Assembly (NCBI RefSeq): GCF_016508585.1
Contig: NZ_JADVOP010000019.1
Span: 17,541-81,540, forward strand
DNA from: Acinetobacter baumannii
GTDB taxonomy: Bacteria > Pseudomonadota > Gammaproteobacteria > Pseudomonadales > Moraxellaceae
DNA length: 64,000 nt
Direction of reading: 5' to 3'
Position numbers and translations under genes: made by a program. The notes under the pieces were generated by a model that saw only the letters and a program-made list of their open reading frames with translations, was not told the origin of the DNA and did not search any database. Positions 55,830 through 64,000 of the stretch are shown here, one piece after another (positions within the stretch are counted from its first letter, which is position 1; the number at the start of each line of letters is the position of its first letter).

Positions 55830-57287
55830 ATGGATATTGCTTCTTTATCAACCTTTAAACAACAGGCCTATGTCAATGGTAACTGGATCAGCTCAAGTGA
55901 TCAACGTCATATCGATGTGCAAAATCCGGCGACAGGTCAGGTGATTGCACAAATTCCCGCGCTTACCGTGGCACAGGTCGAGCAAACGATTATTTTTGCT
56001 CAAGAAGCATATCTGGACTGGAAAAAACAGTCCGTCAAATACCGTTCTGATCTACTTAAAAAATGGTTTGCGCTCATCCTTGAACACAAACAGGAACTTG
56101 CCAGCATCATGACGCTTGAGCAAGGTAAGCCGCTCAAAGAAGCTGAGGGTGAAATTGTTTATGCTGCGAGTTTTATTGAATGGTTTGCTGAAGAAGGTCG
56201 TCGTATGTACGGTGAAACCATTCCTGCGCCTACCCAAGACAAACGTTTACTCACTTTTCGTGAACCTGTGGGAGTCTGTGCCGCCATTACACCATGGAAT
56301 TTCCCTGCTGCAATGATCACACGCAAAGTAGCACCGGCATTGGCCGCGGGTTGCAGTATGATTGTCAAACCTGCTCAAGAAACACCTTTAACTGCACTTG
56401 CGCTCGCTTATCTTGCTGAGCAAGCCGGTATTCCCAAAGGTGTTTTAAATATTGTGACAGGTCATTCAAAAGAAATTGTTGCCCCATTGACACAGAGTCC
56501 AATCGTACAAAAATTAAGTTTTACAGGATCTACCCCTGTCGGCGCTTTATTGATGGAACAATGTGCGCCGACCATTAAAAAACTATCGCTGGAATTAGGT
56601 GGCAATGCACCACTCATCGTCTTTGAAGATGCAGATTTAGACAATGCCGTACAGGGAGCCATTGACAGTAAATTTCGAAATGCAGGACAAACGTGTGTTT
56701 GTAGCAATCGCATCTTCGTACATAGCAGTATTTACGATCAATTTATTCGCAAACTCAAAGACAAAGTCTCGCAGTTAAAACTCGGTAATGGTTTAGATTC
56801 TGATACAGATCTAGGACCACTCATCAATCAAAAAGCCGTAGAGAAAATCCAGCAACATATTGATGATGCCCTCAGCCTAGGTGGTGAATTGGTTTATGGC
56901 GGTCAAGTTTCCACCTTGGGACCACAATACTTTGAACCGACCATTATTGCCAATGCACAGGACAACATGCTGTGTTTTCGAGAAGAAACTTTTGCCCCTC
57001 TCGCCCCGATCTTTAAATTTGAAAATGAACAGGACGTGATCCAACGTGCCAATAACACTGAATTTGGTCTGGCTGCCTATATTTTCACAGAAAATCTTCA
57101 TCGTACATTTCGCGTTGCCGAAGCCCTGCAATATGGCATGGTGGGAATTAATACCGGCTTAATTTCTACTACTGAAGCACCTTTTGGAGGGGTTAAAGCT
57201 TCAGGACTAGGACGCGAAGGTTCAAAACATGGTTTGGATGAATATAGCGAATTGAAATATTTATGCTTGGGTAATTTTAAAGCTTAA
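55830..57287 (+). CDS. NAD(P)-dependent succinate-semialdehyde dehydrogenase-like
   Basis: Aldehyde dehydrogenase of 485 residues close to GabD. The general-base Glu lies in LSLELGGNAPLIVFEDADLD (about 248-267) and the catalytic Cys in RNAGQTCVCSNRIFV (about 285). Further markers are TPWNFPAAMITRKVAPALAA, the substrate-side SFTGSTPVG, and the C-terminal GIGLSTTEAPFGGVK-like stretch. Starts 6 bp after the regulator. In context it would oxidise succinate semialdehyde to succinate for the TCA cycle. Confidence 0.92.
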   Translation: MDIASLSTFKQQAYVNGNWISSSDQRHIDVQNPATGQVIAQIPALTVAQVEQTIIFAQEAYLDWKKQSVKYRSDLLKKWFALILEHKQELASIMTLEQGKPLKEAEGEIVYAASFIEWFAEEGRRMYGETIPAPTQDKRLLTFREPVGVCAAITPWNFPAAMITRKVAPALAAGCSMIVKPAQETPLTALALAYLAEQAGIPKGVLNIVTGHSKEIVAPLTQSPIVQKLSFTGSTPVGALLMEQCAPTIKKLSLELGGNAPLIVFEDADLDNAVQGAIDSKFRNAGQTCVCSNRIFVHSSIYDQFIRKLKDKVSQLKLGNGLDSDTDLGPLINQKAVEKIQQHIDDALSLGGELVYGGQVSTLGPQYFEPTIIANAQDNMLCFREETFAPLAPIFKFENEQDVIQRANNTEFGLAAYIFTENLHRTFRVAEALQYGMVGINTGLISTTEAPFGGVKASGLGREGSKHGLDEYSELKYLCLGNFKA

Positions 57288-57313
57288 CTTTAATTAAATA
57301 AGGACATGATGTA

Positions 57314-58651
57314 ATGGAACAAGTATCAGGAAATACTTCTACACCGCTTACAAGTGACAGCTCTCCACCGAATATTAAAAAGGTGGTCGGTGCCTCAATG
57401 GCAGGGACTGTTGCTGAATGGTATGAATTTTATATTTACGGTATTGCCAGTACTTTGGTATTTGGTCATTTATTTTTTCCTAATGCAGGAACCACCCTAG
57501 ATGGAATTATTGCTGCCTTTGCCACTTATGCGATTGGTTTTATAGCACGTCCTTTAGGCGGTCTGGTATTTGGTCATTTTGGCGATAAATATGGACGTAA
57601 AAAACTTTTACAGCTCAGTCTGTTTTTAGTCGGTGCTTCCACGTTCTTGATGGGGTGCTTACCGGGTTATAACAGCATTGGCTATATGGCACCTGTGTTA
57701 TTGATTGTGCTGCGTTTTATCCAAGGCTTTGCAGTCGGTGGAGAATGGGGTGGTGCAATCTTGTTGGTGGGTGAACATAGTCCAAACCATCAACGTGGTT
57801 TTTGGGCGAGCTTTCCACAATCTGCCGTAAGCGCTGGCAATATTTTAGCAAGTTTGGTGATTTTGGCGCTGTCTATGATTCTCTCCAATGAAAATTTCCT
57901 GAGCTGGGGATGGCGTGTCGCTTTTTGGCTTTCAACCATCATTATCTTTATTGGTTATTGGATTCGCCGTAGTGTGGAAGATGCACCTATTTTCCAAGAA
58001 GCATTGAAACAAGCTGAGGAAAAGCAAGATAACTCTTCAAATTTTAAAGAATTAGTTACTACTTATCCTAAACGCTTAGCGTCTGGATTATTGCTTCGTT
58101 TAGGCGAAAATACCTCCTATTATATGATCGTGGTATTCACCATCACTTTCCTCACCCTAAAAGTCGGTATTGAATATAAAACAGTGCTGATGATTCTGCT
58201 GGCAGCCAATGTTTTCCATTTCTTTACCATGCTTTTCAGTGGCTATTTATCTGACAAAATTGGACGTAAGCCAACCATGATGGCTGGAAATATTGGGTTG
58301 ATCATCTGGGTATTCTTTTATTTCTCAGCAATTAGTTCAGGCAATTACGCCACGATTTTTGTGATGATGTGTATTGGTCTATTGTTCCAAGCCATGGCAT
58401 ATGCCCCTGAATCTGCAACATTGGCGGAATTATTTCCAACCAAAATGCGCTATTTAGGTGTTTCTTTTTCTTATCAATTTGCATCAATCTTAGCAGGTTC
58501 AATGGCACCGATTATTTGTGCCTATTTGTTTAAAACTTACGATGCAACATTGCCTATTGAAATTTATATTGCAATCGTTTCATTCATTTCAGTACTTGCT
58601 GTAGCAAGCCTGAAAGAATCGAAAGGCATTGATTTAAAAGATGTGAAATAG
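57314..58651 (+). CDS. MHS-family MFS transporter
   Basis: Metabolite:H+ symporter of 445 residues. The N-terminal signature is GASMAGTVAEWYEFYIYGIA at about 27-46 (the family motif with acidic and aromatic residues), then RPLGGLVFGHFGDKYGRKK, RFIQGFAVGGEWGGAILLVGE and the second-half GYLSDKIGRKPTMM. Twelve TM segments. Relatives carry organic acids such as alpha-ketoglutarate or shikimate. It is the last gene of the catabolic operon and should import its substrate. Followed by a UUCG-loop terminator. Confidence 0.9.
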   Translation: MEQVSGNTSTPLTSDSSPPNIKKVVGASMAGTVAEWYEFYIYGIASTLVFGHLFFPNAGTTLDGIIAAFATYAIGFIARPLGGLVFGHFGDKYGRKKLLQLSLFLVGASTFLMGCLPGYNSIGYMAPVLLIVLRFIQGFAVGGEWGGAILLVGEHSPNHQRGFWASFPQSAVSAGNILASLVILALSMILSNENFLSWGWRVAFWLSTIIIFIGYWIRRSVEDAPIFQEALKQAEEKQDNSSNFKELVTTYPKRLASGLLLRLGENTSYYMIVVFTITFLTLKVGIEYKTVLMILLAANVFHFFTMLFSGYLSDKIGRKPTMMAGNIGLIIWVFFYFSAISSGNYATIFVMMCIGLLFQAMAYAPESATLAELFPTKMRYLGVSFSYQFASILAGSMAPIICAYLFKTYDATLPIEIYIAIVSFISVLAVASLKESKGIDLKDVK

Positions 58652-58790
58652 TTTAAAACGTTTTTTGACCACATTAAATTTTCCAACAAGGGCAGCTTAA
58701 TGTGCTGAGCGGTATATCACCCGGATATTTTAAGTTTATCAACTTTCCGGGATCAATGCTATTCAGGACCCAGACGCAACAGACATCAAT

Positions 58791-58820
58791 AAAAAACCAA
58801 TCTTCGGATTGGTTTTTTAT
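58791..58820. terminator. Bidirectional terminator after the transporter operon
   Basis: AAAAAACCAATC-TTCG-GATTGGTTTTTT: a 12-bp stem with a UUCG tetraloop and A/T runs on both sides, between convergent operons. Confidence 0.96.
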
Positions 58821-58864
58821 TTCCATCGATGGATTTCAATCCATGCTTGTTGACCTAAAAACAC

Positions 58865-60127
58865 TCAACGTTCTCTTAATGCTTCCTTGGCTTTATTGAA
58901 AGGTTTCAACAAGTATTCAATAATGGTTTTCTGACCTGTACGAATATCAACAGTTGCCACCATACCCGGGGTAATCGAAAAAGATTTACCCGCTTTGTTC
59001 ACCAATTTATCTGTATTGGTTCGAATATAGACACGATAATAAAACTGATCCTGTTTCACCTCATCACGGATGGTATCGGGTGAAATCACCGTCACTTTAC
59101 CTTCCAAGCCACCATAAATGGAATAGTCATAGGCCGTGATTTTCACTAAAGCCGGTTGTCCCGGATGAATAAATGCAATATCCCGTGGAGAGATCCGCGC
59201 TTCAATCAATAACTGTTCATCAATCGGTACAATGGTCATCAACTTTCCATTCTGTGGTACAACCCCACCGATGGTCGTTACGGCAATTTCTTTTACCACA
59301 CCGCGAACAGGCGCTTTAAAGGTCGAACGTTTGACTGAGTCGTTTCGTCCTGCCACGATTTGCTGTAAAGACTGAATATCCGCATTGGCTTTTGCCAACT
59401 CTTCACGTGACTTTACATAGTAGTCATTCCGTTTATCATTGATCTGGTTTTCAAAGTTATTGATATCACGTTTCAGACGCAACACTTCAACTTCAGATGC
59501 CGCACCTTTGGCAACCAGCGGTTGAGTCATTTGCAATTCATTTTGCACCAAGGACAAGGCATGTTTTAGCCCGGTGATGGACTCATCCAGATTGGCACGA
59601 CGGGAGGTATACAGTGCAGTTTCCTCTCGAACCAAGGCAGGTATGGACAATACCTCTTTGGGGAAACGCAGCGGTGTACCATTCACTTCTGCTTCTAAAC
59701 GTGCAGCGGTAGCTTGGGTTGCCAGTAATTTGCTCTGGCTTTCTCCGACCTGTGACTCAAATCTGGTGGGGTCAATCTGGGCAAGGGTTTGCCCTTTTTG
59801 CACAATATCGCCCTCTTTGACATCCAAACTGGTGAGTACCCCACCATCTAAGGATTGAATGATTTGCTCTTTGGAGGAAGGAATCACCTTACCTGTGCCC
59901 GTTGAGACTTCTTCTAATTTAAAAACACATGCCCAAATCAGAAATGCCAGTAAGCCCGCAGCCACGATCCAAATAATAAAACTGGCTTTAGGCAAAGGCG
60001 GTTCTGAAAACTTTAATGCGGATGGATTGCTGGGACGCTTGAGCAGATCGCTCGTCTCATGATCATGGGGAGCAGCCGGTGCAGTGCTTTGCAGTTCAAT
60101 CTTTTGTTGATTGTTTTCTTGACTCAT
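58865..60127 (-). CDS. Type I secretion membrane-fusion protein, HlyD family (LapC-like)
   Basis: Periplasmic adaptor of 420 residues linking the ABC exporter to TolC. One N-terminal TM helix (ASFIIWIVAAGLLAFLIWAC, about 48-67), a lipoyl-like half-motif (SLDVKEGDIVQKGQTLAQID), a long coiled-coil hairpin at about 125-250, and the HlyD C-terminus (FKAPVRGVVKEIAVTTIGGV, PALVKITAYDYSIYGGLEG, GMVATVDIRTGQKTIIEYLL). Its ATG overlaps the stop of the ABC gene by 4 bp. Last gene of the operon. Confidence 0.92.
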   Translation of the reverse strand: MSQENNQQKIELQSTAPAAPHDHETSDLLKRPSNPSALKFSEPPLPKASFIIWIVAAGLLAFLIWACVFKLEEVSTGTGKVIPSSKEQIIQSLDGGVLTSLDVKEGDIVQKGQTLAQIDPTRFESQVGESQSKLLATQATAARLEAEVNGTPLRFPKEVLSIPALVREETALYTSRRANLDESITGLKHALSLVQNELQMTQPLVAKGAASEVEVLRLKRDINNFENQINDKRNDYYVKSREELAKANADIQSLQQIVAGRNDSVKRSTFKAPVRGVVKEIAVTTIGGVVPQNGKLMTIVPIDEQLLIEARISPRDIAFIHPGQPALVKITAYDYSIYGGLEGKVTVISPDTIRDEVKQDQFYYRVYIRTNTDKLVNKAGKSFSITPGMVATVDIRTGQKTIIEYLLKPFNKAKEALRER

Positions 60128-62259
60128 GCTGAAGCACCTCCCGCATTCGGCTGATGTTGGGGATTTAAAATGGCATCTCGTGGTCCATCTTTAATAATCT
60201 TTCCTTCATGTACCACAATGATACGATCCACCAGTTGCAGGACTGCAGGGCGGTGGGTTGCCACCACCAAGGTGCGATGACCCAGCCATTGTTTTAGATG
60301 TTGAATCAGGACTTTTTCAGAGACATCATCAATCGACGCCGTAGGTTCATCCAGCAAGACAATATTCGGGTTTCTCAACAATAAGCGGGTCAGCAGTAAT
60401 GCCTGTTTCTGTCCGCCTGAAAAGCCCACACCGCCTTCAAGAATGGTATGGTCCAAGCCCTCTTTTTTCTGCTCAACAATTTCCAGTGCATTGGTGATTT
60501 GCAAAGCACGTACAATTTCTTCATCGGTTGCCAAGGGGGCACCCAAGGTTAGATTTTCACGGATGGTACCAAAGAATAAATGGGCATTTTGATTGAGCAG
60601 TGCCATATCCCGGCGAATATCATCAGGATCCAGCAAGGATTGATCGACACCATCCAGACTAATTTTGCCCTGTACAGGCAATTGCATCCCTGCCAGTAAT
60701 TGTAAAAGGCTGGATTTCCCTGCGCCATTGCGTCCCAGAATCGCCACCTTTTCACCGACCGCAATTTTGAGTTGGGGAATGACCAAGGTCGGTCGTGGAT
60801 CATCATCGGTATATTTAAACACCACACCTTTAAAATCATAATCGCCTAACAGCACTTTACGCTGAATCAATTGAGCACGTTCAGGGCGATCAACCGGTTT
60901 TTGCATCAACTCATCTAAACCGTTTTTCGCCACTTTGGCTTGTTGCCAGCGTCCCAGCACGCCCGTTACTTGAGAAATGGGGGCTAGCATCCGTGAGGAG
61001 AGAATTGAACACGCCACCAAGGCACCCGTGGTCATATCGCCTTTCATCACCGCGAAACACCCCACCAAGACCACGATGGCATAGGTCAAACCTTGAATCT
61101 TTTGTGTCCATGCATTTAACCACCCGACAATTTTTCGTTGGCGCATGCTGACATCAGCAGAAACTTCATTCATGTGGTTCCATTGATTTTGGAACCTGGC
61201 TTCAGCACGCAGCAACTTGATATCTTCAATGCCCTGCACGGCTTCAACCAAAATCGCATTACGAATTGCGGATTCACGCATCCCTTCCGTCGCCAATTGT
61301 GCCAATTTCTTTTGTACCAAGAAGCCCGGAACAATCATCAACGGTACAACCAGCAACATCACCCAGAAAATATTGCCCCCAATCAGCCAAAAGATCACCA
61401 GAAACAGAAAGAAAAACGGTAGATCGGCAATCGCACTGATGGTGGTTGAGGTGACCAATTCACGAACCCCTTCAAGTTCGCGAATCTGCGAAATAAAAGA
61501 GCCTGTTGAACGTGCCCGATCTTTATTGCGAATGCGCAATGCATGACCAAATACCCGGTCTGAAATCTTTAAGTCGGCACGTTTACCGATAATGTCGGAT
61601 AGATAGACCCGTGCGATTCGCAGAATGAATTCAAAGACTGCTGCGATCAGCACACCACCTGCAAGAACCCACAAGGTGGGAATAGACTGAGAAGGTACCA
61701 CACGATCATAGACTTGCATGGAGAAGATGATGGTCGCCAACGCCAAAATATTGGCAATCATGGAAGCCACCATAATGTCGGTATAGCGTCTCCAGTCTTT
61801 TAGAACAATGTCCCAGAACCAACTTTTCTCATAAGGCTTGATGTACTCATCAACACGTGCATCAGGCACGGAGGTTTCGGGTCTAAAAATATAGACGCGC
61901 TTGGCATGGGCTTGAAGCTGCTGCACACTGAAGCTTTGTGACAGCCCTTGATCACCACTGAGCTGCAGACTGACATTGCCAGTCGTGTCGACTTTCTCAA
62001 TCACCGCCACCTGACCATCATTGAGTTCAACCACTACAGGCAAGCGCCAGGGATTGAGGACATCTGTGCTAAAGTCAGCCTGACGTACATTTAAGCCGAC
62101 TTGACGGGTAATCAATGCCAGCATGTCATCAATATGGTGATATTTATTCCAATCCAGTTGCAGACGAATTTGTTCTTCTGAGGGTTGAATACGGTAATGT
62201 TGTGCAACTGCGACAATGGCTTGTAACCAGGGTTGATAGTTGAGTGTATTATTATTCAT
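60124..62259 (-). CDS. Type I secretion ABC transporter, LapB-like
   Basis: Exporter of 711 residues. N-terminal 1-130 is a C39-peptidase-like domain lacking the catalytic Cys (WLQAIVAVAQHYRI in its place), as in transporters of RTX-type adhesins. A six-helix TM domain follows at about 155-450, then the ATPase with Walker A LGRNGAGKSSLLQLLAG, signature VGFSGGQKQALLLTRLLLR, Walker B NIVLLDEPTASID. Both ends overlap neighbours by 4 bp, so the operon is translationally coupled. Large repetitive adhesins are the likely cargo; none is in the window. Confidence 0.93.
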   Translation of the reverse strand: MNNNTLNYQPWLQAIVAVAQHYRIQPSEEQIRLQLDWNKYHHIDDMLALITRQVGLNVRQADFSTDVLNPWRLPVVVELNDGQVAVIEKVDTTGNVSLQLSGDQGLSQSFSVQQLQAHAKRVYIFRPETSVPDARVDEYIKPYEKSWFWDIVLKDWRRYTDIMVASMIANILALATIIFSMQVYDRVVPSQSIPTLWVLAGGVLIAAVFEFILRIARVYLSDIIGKRADLKISDRVFGHALRIRNKDRARSTGSFISQIRELEGVRELVTSTTISAIADLPFFFLFLVIFWLIGGNIFWVMLLVVPLMIVPGFLVQKKLAQLATEGMRESAIRNAILVEAVQGIEDIKLLRAEARFQNQWNHMNEVSADVSMRQRKIVGWLNAWTQKIQGLTYAIVVLVGCFAVMKGDMTTGALVACSILSSRMLAPISQVTGVLGRWQQAKVAKNGLDELMQKPVDRPERAQLIQRKVLLGDYDFKGVVFKYTDDDPRPTLVIPQLKIAVGEKVAILGRNGAGKSSLLQLLAGMQLPVQGKISLDGVDQSLLDPDDIRRDMALLNQNAHLFFGTIRENLTLGAPLATDEEIVRALQITNALEIVEQKKEGLDHTILEGGVGFSGGQKQALLLTRLLLRNPNIVLLDEPTASIDDVSEKVLIQHLKQWLGHRTLVVATHRPAVLQLVDRIIVVHEGKIIKDGPRDAILNPQHQPNAGGASA

Positions 62260-63809
62260 GGCTGAACTTCAAACCCCTGAATTTGAATATTATTTAAATG
62301 ATAAGCATGTCTGCTCTTACCGGTTACATTGATAAACTGTGCAATGGTGTCATAGATATCAAATCGTGCAGCTTCTCTTTCAATCCTTGAGCTTTGATAT
62401 GATTGTTCGGAACTGAGTAAATCTAAAATCGAGCGTTTGCCGAGTTTGTATTGCTCTTCATACAACTCACGGGTTTTGGCGGTTGAGCGTTCTCGGTCCA
62501 TCAATACCCAAATTTGTTTATCGGTGTTTTCTATACTTTCACGGGCAATCTGTGCCTGATCCATAATATTGAGATAGGTGGCATTCAATTTGGCGCGTGC
62601 GGCCTGTTCGGCATAATTTGCCGCTTTGACTTGTGAACCAACAGCACCGCCTTGATAGAAATTACTCGACATCTGCACCCCAATTGAACTGTCGGTATCG
62701 TTTTCAATCCCGGTATTGGGGTTTTGACCATGCAATGCCTTGGTCACCGCACCGACCAATGAAATGGTTGGATAAACACTGAGTTGGGTCTGTTTCTTTT
62801 GACTCTGTGCCACATCAATTTGAGCCTTTGCTGCAATCATGCTGGGAATGGTATTCACTTCAGGGTCGTCATATAAACCTGACTGCTTAACGAATTCATC
62901 AGGAATATTGAACTCGGTTTGGCTGACATCAAAACCCAATAAGGTGCGTAGCTTTTGTTCTTGCTGTCTGAGAAAATTCTGTTGAGTAATCAGATAGGAA
63001 CGAGAATACTCAACATAACTTTGTGCCTGTACAGGATCTGCATGGCTGCTGATGCCTGCCTCGGCTCTTAATCGTGCAATCTCATGTAAACGGCTGACCC
63101 CATCAAATTGATCCTGGGCGATTTTTATAATATTACGATATCTCAGTAAAGCTAAAATATCTCGCGCCGTTTGCGTGGAGATTTCATCAATACTGATCAA
63201 GACGTTGGCCTGTTCAACCGCCAATTTATTCTGTTGTGTGGTGACACTGCTTTTGACTTTGCCAAAATCATAGAGCAATTGATTGGCTTCAACAGAATAT
63301 AGCTGCCGCCCTTTATCATTTGAAGTAAAGTCACCAGTATTCATACCGGCTTTTAATTGCGGATAATATTGTGCCTTGGCGACATCGATATTGGCATTTT
63401 GAGAAGCCAGAGTAGAAATGGTTTGGGCAATATTGGGATTGCGTTTAACGGCGATTTGCACGGCTTCTTCAAGATTCAAGGTTCGTGTAGATAACGCATA
63501 TTGCTGGGCTGGTGAGGTATTTTCCAGATAAAGATTATTCAAAGATGCTTTTTGCCCTAGATAGGGTTTGACCACAGGCAAAGTGTTGGCTGTGCTTTGC
63601 TCGGGTTGGTATTCAAAGTCAGCGAGTTGCTTAAGTTGTACGGTACGAAAGGATGAGTCATCTTTGGGTTTGATTAAACCTGCGACGCTGTCCTTGATGC
63701 CTTTTAAATAAGTCGTATCTTGTGCATGACCATGGTTCTGAATCAGAACACATACACTGATCGCACCCAAGTTTTTTAAAAAAATTGCTGGCTTTTTAGT
63801 GATTAACAT
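62256..63809 (-). CDS. TolC-family outer-membrane channel of type I secretion (LapE-like)
   Basis: Outer-membrane efflux protein of about 517 residues with long alpha-hairpins (LNLEEAVQIAVKRNPNIAQT, NGDFTSNDKGRQLYSVEA-like strand region, QLLYDFGKVKSSVTTQQNKL, YEEQYKLGKRSILDLLSSEQ). The frame opens at 63848; the ATG at 63809 (MLITKKPAIFLKNLGAISVC) gives a more normal signal peptide ending near GHAQ. First gene of the operon, 4-bp overlap with the ABC gene. Confidence 0.88.
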   Translation of the reverse strand: MLITKKPAIFLKNLGAISVCVLIQNHGHAQDTTYLKGIKDSVAGLIKPKDDSSFRTVQLKQLADFEYQPEQSTANTLPVVKPYLGQKASLNNLYLENTSPAQQYALSTRTLNLEEAVQIAVKRNPNIAQTISTLASQNANIDVAKAQYYPQLKAGMNTGDFTSNDKGRQLYSVEANQLLYDFGKVKSSVTTQQNKLAVEQANVLISIDEISTQTARDILALLRYRNIIKIAQDQFDGVSRLHEIARLRAEAGISSHADPVQAQSYVEYSRSYLITQQNFLRQQEQKLRTLLGFDVSQTEFNIPDEFVKQSGLYDDPEVNTIPSMIAAKAQIDVAQSQKKQTQLSVYPTISLVGAVTKALHGQNPNTGIENDTDSSIGVQMSSNFYQGGAVGSQVKAANYAEQAARAKLNATYLNIMDQAQIARESIENTDKQIWVLMDRERSTAKTRELYEEQYKLGKRSILDLLSSEQSYQSSRIEREAARFDIYDTIAQFINVTGKSRHAYHLNNIQIQGFEVQP

Positions 63810-63892
63810 TCCTGAATGGCACCTAAACATGCTTGTAATTATCGGCATTGAATTATTTTGAATTATTCCCTTGCTCGATTGCTATTCTACAC

Positions 63893-63923
63893 ATTATAAA
63901 ATTCAAGCAAATAGATATTTCAA
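63893..63923 (-). promoter_or_regulatory. Possible promoter of the type I secretion operon
   Basis: On the minus strand TATAAT (63898-63893) follows TTGAAA (63923-63918) with a 19-bp spacer, longer than ideal. Position upstream of the TolC-like gene fits. Confidence 0.4.
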
Positions 63924-64000
63924 TTTTTTAAAGTATAATTTTTTCTGAAAACATCTTCTAATTCAATAAGAAGAATAAAATAACCGTGATCTTTATCACA

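Overview
The window is a 64 kb stretch of an Acinetobacter chromosome. The evidence is an ADC-type class C beta-lactamase, a CreBCD system, an Omp33-36-like porin, low GC, and a typical gamma-proteobacterial housekeeping set (argS, guaA, prfB, waaA, rsmE, acs, maeA). No rRNA, CRISPR array, intact insertion sequence or prophage was seen.

Layout. 1-3.9 kb: the end of a zinc ABC importer (znuC partial, znuB), two LysE-type exporters and a DyP-type peroxidase. 3.9-11.4 kb: a type VI secretion cargo island read on the minus strand. It has vgrG, an overlapping LysM/transglycosylase-like/M23 effector, a signal-peptide protein that is the likely immunity factor, and decayed gene remnants beyond it. 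11.6-17.7 kb: malic enzyme, small envelope or unknown proteins, argS and a SPOR protein. 18.1-21.9 kb: the creBCD signal transduction locus with recognisable cre-tag repeats in front of creB and creD. 22-28.3 kb: RidA, a DUF2726 protein, a YgiQ-type radical SAM protein, an MFS exporter and an orphan NarL-type regulator. 28.7-33.4 kb: organosulfur scavenging genes (msuE, sfnG and an sfnB-like gene) with the ADC beta-lactamase between them. 33.5-44.2 kb: acs, a DUF805 protein, an MscS channel, rsmE, waaA, an ArsR regulator with an old yellow enzyme, prfB with its programmed frameshift, and a porin. 44.3-52.5 kb: SDR, LysR regulator, guaA followed by a tandemly repeated hairpin module, a pseudogene with three lesions, DoxX, DedA, a lipoprotein, an orphan ParA, SirB2 and BolA. 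52.7-52.9 kb: two tRNA-Gly(GCC) genes. 53.2-58.7 kb: a four-gene catabolic operon (Fe-alcohol dehydrogenase, sigma-54 activator, succinate-semialdehyde-type dehydrogenase, MHS transporter) behind a sigma-54 promoter with a long palindrome upstream. 58.9-63.8 kb: a complete type I secretion operon (TolC, ABC with an inactive C39-like domain, HlyD).

How genes work together. The best candidates for lightly described systems are two. The first is the 53-58.7 kb operon, which reads as uptake and oxidation of a 4-hydroxybutyrate-like hydroxy acid to succinate under its own sigma-54 activator. The second is the vgrG-linked dual-activity peptidoglycan effector with a periplasmic partner. The Cre locus carries an exact cre tag and is a testable envelope-stress/beta-lactam regulon.
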